64,000 nucleotides of DNA from Craterostigma plantagineum. Taxonomy: Eukaryota; Streptophyta; Magnoliopsida; Lamiales; Linderniaceae. The position numbers were made by a program, and so were the translations under genes. This document shows, in pieces, positions 57,298 through 64,000 of the stretch (its first letter is position 1; the number at the start of each line of letters is the position of its first letter). The notes beneath the pieces were generated by a model. The model was not told the origin of the DNA. It saw only the letters and a list, made by a program, of their open reading frames with translations, and did no database searches. Location: the NCBI GenBank assembly GCA_027422505.1, contig JAPQWV010000012.1:22790001-22854000 (forward strand), given 5' to 3'.

Positions 57298-58167
57298 AGT
57301 ATCTACACATAAATACCTATTTGAAAAAAAACTTACAGATCAGTATCTATGTCCGAAATTTTTACAGATAGGTACCCGATTTAATTTGTATCAGTCTCTT
57401 CAGTCATGTCGTACCTTCCTGTGTGTAGTGTTGGCAACGGGGCGGGGCGGGGGCGGGGACCTAATCCCCGTCCCCATCCCCTCGATGCATTCGGGGACAA
57501 AACTGTCCCGTCCCCTTCCCTGCCGGATCCCCGCGGGGATTCATATTTTTTAAAAAAATATTATATTTTTAATATAATATATAAATTTGTATATTTTTTG
57601 TTATAAATATTATATAAATTATAAGTTTTAAATTTGTATATTTTAATATTATTTAATCTATATTTTGATATTATTTTATTATAATTTAAATTATAATTTA
57701 AAATTATATATATTTTAATATATAATATAGGTTCGGGGCGGGGATCCCCGCGGGGAAAAATCAGTCCCCGTCCCCGCCCAGCGGGGATAAAAACTCGGGG
57801 ATTCCCCGCCCCGTTCGAGGCGGATTTCCGGGGGGGCCGGGGAATCCCCGCCTCACTGCAATTCCTACATGTGTGAGTATTGCGTACCATAACACGTTGA
57901 TATGTACCTAAATGTATTTGTACGGTGTACCTAATGTGTAAATAGGGCGTACTTAAATGTGGTAATACGGTGTACCATTTTCTGAACGTATTACGTACCA
58001 CAATACGTTGATATAGGGTACCCAAATGTGCTGTATGGCGTATCTGCGTCGGATCGGGTACCTATCTGCAAAAAAATACGTACATACATAAAAAAATGCT
58101 GACATGATATTAAATTACAAGTTTTTTACATATTGGTATTTATGTTGAAAGACTCCTTTTTTTTATC
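57298..58167. mobile_element. GTAC-palindrome MITE-like element, copy 3, split
   Basis: Begins ATCTACACATAAATACCTAT and ends GGTATTTATGTTGAAAGACT, with internal GATAGGTACCCGA, GCGTACCATAACACGTTGAT and GATCGGGTACCTATC shared with copies 1 and 2. The element is split by the GC-rich MITE at 57426-57867. Without that insertion it is about 420 bp, matching the other copies. Confidence 0.65.
57426..57867. mobile_element. GC-rich hAT-type MITE, copy 2
   Basis: Same family as 20132-20618 (TAGTGTTGGCAACGGGGCGG... to ...CACTGCAATTCCTA), with CCCCGCGGGGAT palindromes around an AT core. The TSD is CCTGTGTG/CATGTGTG (7 of 8). It is more diverged at its termini than copy 1. The ORFs across it are artefacts of composition. 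Confidence 0.85.
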
Positions 58168-58239
58168 TTATTTCCAGTTTCTGGGAATTTTTTCAATTAC
58201 CTACTATTCGCATGGGTATATTAAGTTAACCAATAGGGC

Positions 58240-58248
58240 TATAAAAGG
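58240..58248 (+). promoter_or_regulatory. Candidate TATA box for ARC3
   Basis: TATAAAAGG preceded by CCAAT at 58231-58235 and about 250 bp before the ARC3 start codon. Position and match are typical, but there is no transcript evidence. Confidence 0.4.
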
Positions 58249-58494
58249 CTCAATAGTTATTTCTATATGAAACACAAGCACAATATTGGCTTAAGCCCAA
58301 CTTCAACAATAGGGCTACAAAGTTATGATAAAATCAATTCGTATTTTTGATATTTTTAATAGTTTAGGGGTACGTTTGATAATAGACAAACTTCTGGGGA
58401 TTTGATATTTTCCAAAAAAATTGCAGATTCACTTTACACGGAAGCCTTAGCCCGCGGGCCGTCGCTTGCTTCTTCCATCTGCATTCTTTCACCG

Positions 58495-61400
58495 ATGAAC
58501 CTTCTTCACGCTCACGCGAATTTGCCTCACTCGCTCCCACGCGCTTCATCACTTCACGGAATAAGGCGCCGGAAACACCACCACCACCACTCTAGGTTGC
58601 TGCCGTTCAGTAGGAATGCCGGCGTAGTTGCTCTTAAGCTCAGCATTGATGCCAGGAACAACACCCTTAGCGGCGATGGCACTGAAAGCTACTGTGCAAG
58701 CACAATTAATAGGGTTATTGGCGAAATTGAGGACGAAGAATGCGTTGAAGTGATTTTCGTAGGCAGCAGAAAAGACGCCTTGCTCGATTTCTGCTCGGCT
58801 TCGCCCTTTCTCAACCCTAATTTGAGATTTTGGTATTTTTTTCCGATTTTTTCCCCTCGATTGCAGTATGAGTGATGTGCTTAACTTTGAATGTCGGTTC
58901 ATTCGGCAGGAGTATTATTGGTGGTGGTTCGGATAAGGTGCGCCTGCAGCGAAGGCTTATAAACCAAGGTAAAATGTCATTTTAATTATTTTCGTCTTGT
59001 TTTATATAATGAACTTGTCTGTATGCATGGGATGTGTCTGATTACTGTATGTTTTCTTGATTCGGTTGGACCATAGAAAACTGATTACTTATTGCATCTT
59101 GTTTGTGACATGATTGCAGATTGCACTCTAAGGACTGTGGATGATTTTTCAGCTTGGGAGTCCTCCTGTAAAACTGTTATACTTGTTTGTACATTGCCCA
59201 ACTCTTTTAAATTTATTTGATGCTATGATTGTTCTATATGTCTTAGGATATGTATTTCGAAGAGTAGCAATTGCATAGCTTGAGACTTGACGGATCTTAT
59301 AATTTTCAACATCAATATAGATTTTTGTATGTGTGCACATGTACTTATTATTCCTCACTGTTGGTGATTAGATTGCCAGTGCTGCTTATGGCAAAGATCA
59401 TATCACTGCACTTGAGATTCTCAGCAAAATGAAGTCAGGAAATGGATTTGTTTTCAGCATAATATTGAGTCCATTCAGTTTTGAAGGAAAGAGGCGCCAA
59501 GATGAGGCATTCGTCTTTCTGTTTATACCATATATTTTCACTTACAACTGATTAAGAAGGTGTAGCTTGGTTCGCCACTGAAATTTGTTAATTTGATTAT
59601 CGTACAGGTCAACGACTTGGCCGTCAAGCTTAAAAAGCAGTCAAACTTCTGTTTAGGTTGGTGATTTTATTATTTCAAAAATAACAAATAATTATTGCAA
59701 AAGTAAATGAAAATCTTGGACGTCGTGTGAATGACTGGTTCAAGTTGTTCAATCGTATGGATGGTTCCACGTCTTTGTCCTATTGTGTGTCATGATTTGT
59801 TCGCTGAAAATGCTGTATTGCTATGTCGCGTTTTATTGGTTAAATGTTTGGATGCAGTTCTCAATACTGATACGCTTTTAGAGAACGATCTAGTAACTCT
59901 TGATGAGGCACTGAAGACTTCTAGCAATGCTGTTTTGATGGCTATGAATTGCATCTCGATTCTTTTATGTGTAAGCTGAATTTTTGGTCTAATTACATTT
60001 GTTCCTTCTTAGCTGATGGTTATGCACTTAAATGCTGCTTTTCATTTTTATACACTGCATGTAACAGGAGCAGCAAAGAAAGCTTCTAAATTCAAGAGAT
60101 ATTTCAAGCAGAGAAATGCAACTGTCTGAGTTCAAAAAAGTATGCATGCAATAATCTTATCTCGAGTTCTCTGCTGGGCGAATTGAACGCCGCATTGAAT
60201 TTTTTCGTTTTTTACAAAATCACGTATCCTTTCTTCATCCTTCGTTTTACATTATTAAAGCTAATCGTAAGCAGATATTTGCGAGTTACAATGATGCCAA
60301 AATTGGATTTGGAGCTGCTCACAATGTGAAGACTTCAATTTCACGAGCTATTAGTGGCTGCCCATTTCTGGATGTTGACTTAAAGGTTTGTCCCCGAGCA
60401 TTCTTGCTTTTTTGTTTTTCCTGCTGTCTGCTTCCCCTTCTTATTGGTGTTTCCCCTTCACATTTCTCTCTTTCAATTCCCAGGGACTTGAAGGAGTAAT
60501 TTTGTGCGTTATTGCTAGTTCTGGTGCTGTGGAATGCACAGATGGAAATGTCGTTGGACAAACAATTCGTCTGTTTTCAAAGTGGAAAGGTGATGTTATT
60601 GTATCTATCGTACATGAGCCCAATCTGGAGCCCGAGACGATATTGGCTACCCTAATTGTATTTGGGTAAGGTTCCTGTCAAATGTGCATATTATGAACTA
60701 TATGTGCAATGCCATTTTTGGGCTAATACGGCTCAATTTCTTTGGCTTCTGTCAATGATGGCTTGGTTCATAGATGCACCAAACCGCAGGTGGGTTCCAG
60801 AAAAGGCATCTTCTCTAGCTTTGGCCAACATTTCCCGTTCCTAATAAATATGTTCAAGAAGCCAGATCAGCAAACAACAGCCTTTGAGAGTACATTATCA
60901 TCTGAGAATCCGAACATTTCTGACCTGGTAAATTCACCCCCCACGGAAAACATGGGTCTTCTGGATGGAAAATCCCAACCTATCTTGGACGCTAACGATG
61001 AGGAATTCAGTTCTCTAAGGTCCTTCCATACCCTTCACCTGTTTCACCATGAATAGAGCCGTCAATGTACTATAATGTTGACAGTTTTCTTACATGTATG
61101 AACATACTAGCTCTGATGAAAAAGAGGAGGAAGTATTGGGGGGATCATCGAATTCGACCACCTATGATTTGAATTTTGAAGGTATTTCATGTACTTTTTA
61201 TTGCTTCAAACTCCTCTTTTCTCTTGCATCTTTTTTACCTGCACAATGAGGGCCAAACCATTATATCAGTAAGATTGACAACTGCGTTCTACTGCAGAAT
61301 CCTATACATTCAAGAGAGAAATACTCGCTAGGGGAAATTTGGGACCAGGTTATCCAACTGAGTTCTCTGAGTATGGAGCTAATTATACTGAGAAAGTCGA

Positions 61401-62853
61401 TTTGGTTGATAATGTCAGCATCTACAGACTTCCTGTGGGTGTAAAACATCCAGACAAGTTGAAAGAAACTCTACAATCTTCAAACGATAACACACCACGT
61501 CACGATGGACCTAGTATCTCTTGGTCTACATTGACTGGTGCTCAGTCGGCCAACTATTTCCCTTCCTTCAATAAAGGAGGTCGAATTTCCAAGAAGCAAG
61601 GAGGTCTTTCAAGTCGTGCTGCCTCGATGTTGGTGGGTTAAATCTTTTGTGGCTAAGGCTTGCACATTTATTTAGTGTGCATGAAAGAAGGTGTTTACGT
61701 CATTTGAAAGCCTTTATGATAAGTGATGGCCTGATGTGAATGTATGTTCGATAATAACCAACACGTTTCTTGCAAATTTGCAACCTCGTTCTATCATGGA
61801 AGCCTTACTCTTCATCTTTTCTTTCCTATATAAGCTACATACACTTTTTGAATGCAACATAGCCTGGAGGATAAAATTATACAATAGTAGAAAATATTTG
61901 GGAAAAAATGGGTCTGCAATTACATTTTCTCTTCATCCTTTAGCTCCCATGAGATCTTTAACTTAAGTAGCAGTGCAGATAAATATGAAGTCTATATCTC
62001 TTTCTCTTCTGCATGTGCTTGTCTGTGCATTTTGTTGATATATTTCTCTGTCAAGATTGTTACTGGGCTATGTTTGTGCTAAAGGAATCAGAGAGAGATT
62101 CAGAGAAGAAATGGAGTCGTGTGGTGGAAATGAAATATCGTGGAGGAAAATACAGGGGGCAGATACAAGGAGGCCTCCCAGAAGGAAAAGTAAGTATTCC
62201 ATTAATAATAATCTACATCTATTGCTCCACTACATCCATTCAATATGATACGAAATATAATCGTTAAGTTTCTCAGGGCCGTCTTCTCCTTGGAGATGGC
62301 AGTATATATGATGGAACGTGGCGATACGGTAAGAGATCAGGCCTTGGAACATTCTACTTCAACAATGGGGACGTTTTCCAAGGATCGTGGAGAGAAGATG
62401 TTATGCAGGGAAAGGTTTTTGACTTTCTCCATCGAAAATCTGCATTTAATTCTGACATCGATTGAGTACTTACTGCGATGTCAACTAAAACTGTTCTAAA
62501 TCTTCGAAAGGGTTGGCTTTACTTTCACACTGGGGATAGATGGTTTGCCAACTTTTGGAAGGGAAAAGCTAACGGAGAAGGGCGTTTCTACTCAAAGCTC
62601 GGCGACGTGTTCTTCGGCTATTTCAGAGAAGGATTGAGACATGGCAGATTTCTTCGTATAAGCGTCGACGGGATAAGGTTTGGCTCCTCATTTTTTTTTC
62701 AGAAGGGTTTTTTAACGTATGTGTGTTGTTCTAAAGTTTTCATATATTGCTACTTAATTGCTTGATCTTAATTTAATTAGATCTGAAGAGTTGTGGGATG
62801 AAGGCTTGCTCATCAGTGAGAAGCAGTTGGATTCTGATGACGATTCTGTTTGA
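58495..62853 (+). CDS. ARC3: ARC3, plastid division-site protein (FtsZ-like plus MORN)
   Basis: ARC3 acts in the chloroplast stroma as part of the Min system that positions the FtsZ ring. Sixteen exons: 58495-58832, 58910-58968, 59120-59184, 59372-59506, 59608-59656, 59858-59970, 60068-60139, 60275-60385, 60484-60665, 60774-61019, 61111-61181, 61298-61632, 62085-62189, 62277-62414, 62511-62677, 62781-62853. They give 752 aa (Arabidopsis ~741). The N-terminus is a His/Arg/Ser-rich transit peptide. The divergent FtsZ-like region has VGSRKDALLDFC, IIGGGSDKVRLQ, DLVTLDEALKTSSNAVLMA and KIGFGAAHNVKTSI, without the full GTPase signature, as is usual for ARC3. MORN repeats follow from about residue 593 (YRGQIQGGLPEGKGRLLLGD, YDGTWRYGKRSGLGTF, WFANFWKGKANGEGRF). 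Exon 4 best ends GATGAG|GC, a GC-AG intron; the alternative is GT six bases later, adding Ala-Phe. Confidence 0.93.
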
Positions 62854-64000
62854 ATAATTGATTATTTTTGTTTAATAATCCATCAATATGTAAATATATA
62901 CAAGGTTATTATTTTTGTATGACAACAGATAAACATTCCTTTTGGTAATGCTTATTATTAATCATTTTGGTAACTTCAGTCATTTCTTTATCATACAATT
63001 TAGTCCATGTATTTTTGGTTATCAACGTTTCGAATGTCCTTGTAAGTGCTTCAAGAAATGCCTTTTTTTCATAATGGGAACGTGCCGAAAGTATGAAGTG
63101 GGGCCTTAGAAAACTAACATTAAATATTTTCTGTGCATGTAATAATTTATATATTACAATGTTAGTGGAAGAGTGGACCATTGCCATTAGCGAAGAGCAA
63201 ATGGGGTTCAAAAGCAAAGGCCGTTACATTTCGAAATACAAAATAGCTATTAAGATAAGTTTTTTATTATTTGATTTCGATTATCTATTAAGGTAAGTTG
63301 TTTCAACAAATGGTAATTCCAATTTGCAGATAACAATTAACATAGCATGGGGCTTTAACTTTTAACTCGAGATTAGATTATTCTGAAAGCCTTTAGCTAC
63401 GTCTATAGATAGAACTAAAAATAACAATTTTTGTATGATTGTCAATTCTTTCTCCATCGTAGAAGTATATTGAGACCACCCACTACTGAGCTCTTCCACC
63501 CTCTTGAAAGCGATATTGAATTGGAATCATTATGAAATTGAAATTACGATTTAAATTGGTTGTTGAGTTAGGCCATTGTTTGTCCGTCTTTTACATTTCA
63601 TTTCTATGTATTCTAGCTTTTATATTTTTCTTCAATTAATTATTTTGTCATATTATATGGAGTTGTAGCTAAACAAACAACTATAATATTAGAAAAATGT
63701 TTGATAATGTCAATGAAAACACAAAGGTTCGATTTAATTTATTAGGATATAATATAATTCATATTAAACTTTTCAAAGTCATTACGTGAATGATGTGTTG
63801 TGGGCAAAAAAAAGGAACATAATTTATGGATTCAAAAGCAAATCTCACGTGAATGACTTTGAAAAGTTTTTTGGTCTTGATGATGATACGAGAATAATGT
63901 GCAATGATCAGATTGGTGGACCCCACAAACTGCTTAAACATATGATATTCGGTCTTAATTATTACTAATTATTTATCAATACAATCATTCATCTCTTCAT
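62854..64000. other. ARC3 3' flank, no gene recognised
   Basis: AT-rich. A minus-strand ORF (63217-62909) and a plus-strand 60 codon ORF at 63786-63968 show no recognised family. A 15 bp inverted repeat, CTTTTCAAAGTCATT / AATGACTTTGAAAAG, lies at about 63770-63785 and 63856-63870. Confidence 0.4.

Noticed and set aside
57406..58025. Open frames on both strands across the GC-rich block
   Set aside because: Cross the boundaries of two nested MITEs and have Ile/Asn/Tyr-rich low-complexity tails; not genes.
62909..63217. 102 codon minus-strand frame with Lys/Thr/Glu-rich end
   Set aside because: Could be a fragment of a gene exon, but no family was recognised and there is no supporting splice structure.

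Overview
The window is nuclear DNA from a flowering plant, a core eudicot and perhaps an asterid such as a member of the Lamiales (the order-level guess is an impression, not a measurement). The evidence is spliced genes with GT-AG introns, chloroplast transit peptides, plant-only families (BRL2-type receptor kinase, XRI1, ARC3, DRP1) and a dense load of plant transposons.

Host genes, left to right: a DRP1C-like dynamin gene (4124-8439, +) carrying two frameshifts; plastid aspartate-semialdehyde dehydrogenase (25485-23817, -), which forms one arm of a ~2 kb inverted duplication whose other arm is a decayed copy (25620-26983, +); anthranilate synthase beta subunit (39034-40980, +); a single-exon BRL2/VH1-like LRR receptor kinase (42509-45880, +); a convergent, intronless ANTH-domain clathrin assembly protein (47248-46052, -) with an internal triplicated peptide; an XRI1-like gene (49350-47817, -); and the plastid-division gene ARC3 (58495-62853, +, 16 exons). 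These are unrelated housekeeping or developmental genes with no operon-like logic. Several products act in the plastid (ASADH, ASB, ARC3).

The rest is mobile DNA, unusually readable because most insertions keep their target-site duplications (TSDs). (i) 1561-3716: a fold-back element whose right arm was split by a GTAC-rich palindromic element, itself abutted by a hAT-type MITE. (ii) 9018-23130: a long-TIR element whose left TIR was split by an Athila-like Ty3/gypsy element. That element's 3' LTR in turn holds an intact-ended Ty1/copia element and a GTAC element, and a GC-rich hAT MITE sits further right. (iii) 27725-38418: a young 10.7 kb SIRE/Maximus-type copia element with ~1 kb LTRs and a long extra ORF after pol. 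(iv) 50173-56974: a CACTA (En/Spm) element with remnants of transposase-associated, PTTA/TNP1-like and probably Ulp1-like genes, carrying a 642 bp MITE and a candidate solo LTR. (v) 57298-58167: a third GTAC element split by a second GC-rich hAT MITE.

The observations most worth follow-up are the ASADH inverted repeat (a candidate hairpin/siRNA locus over an essential gene), the two nested-insertion stacks, the apparently unnamed GTAC-palindrome element family, the ANTH-domain internal repeat, and the broken DRP1C copy beside otherwise error-free genes.
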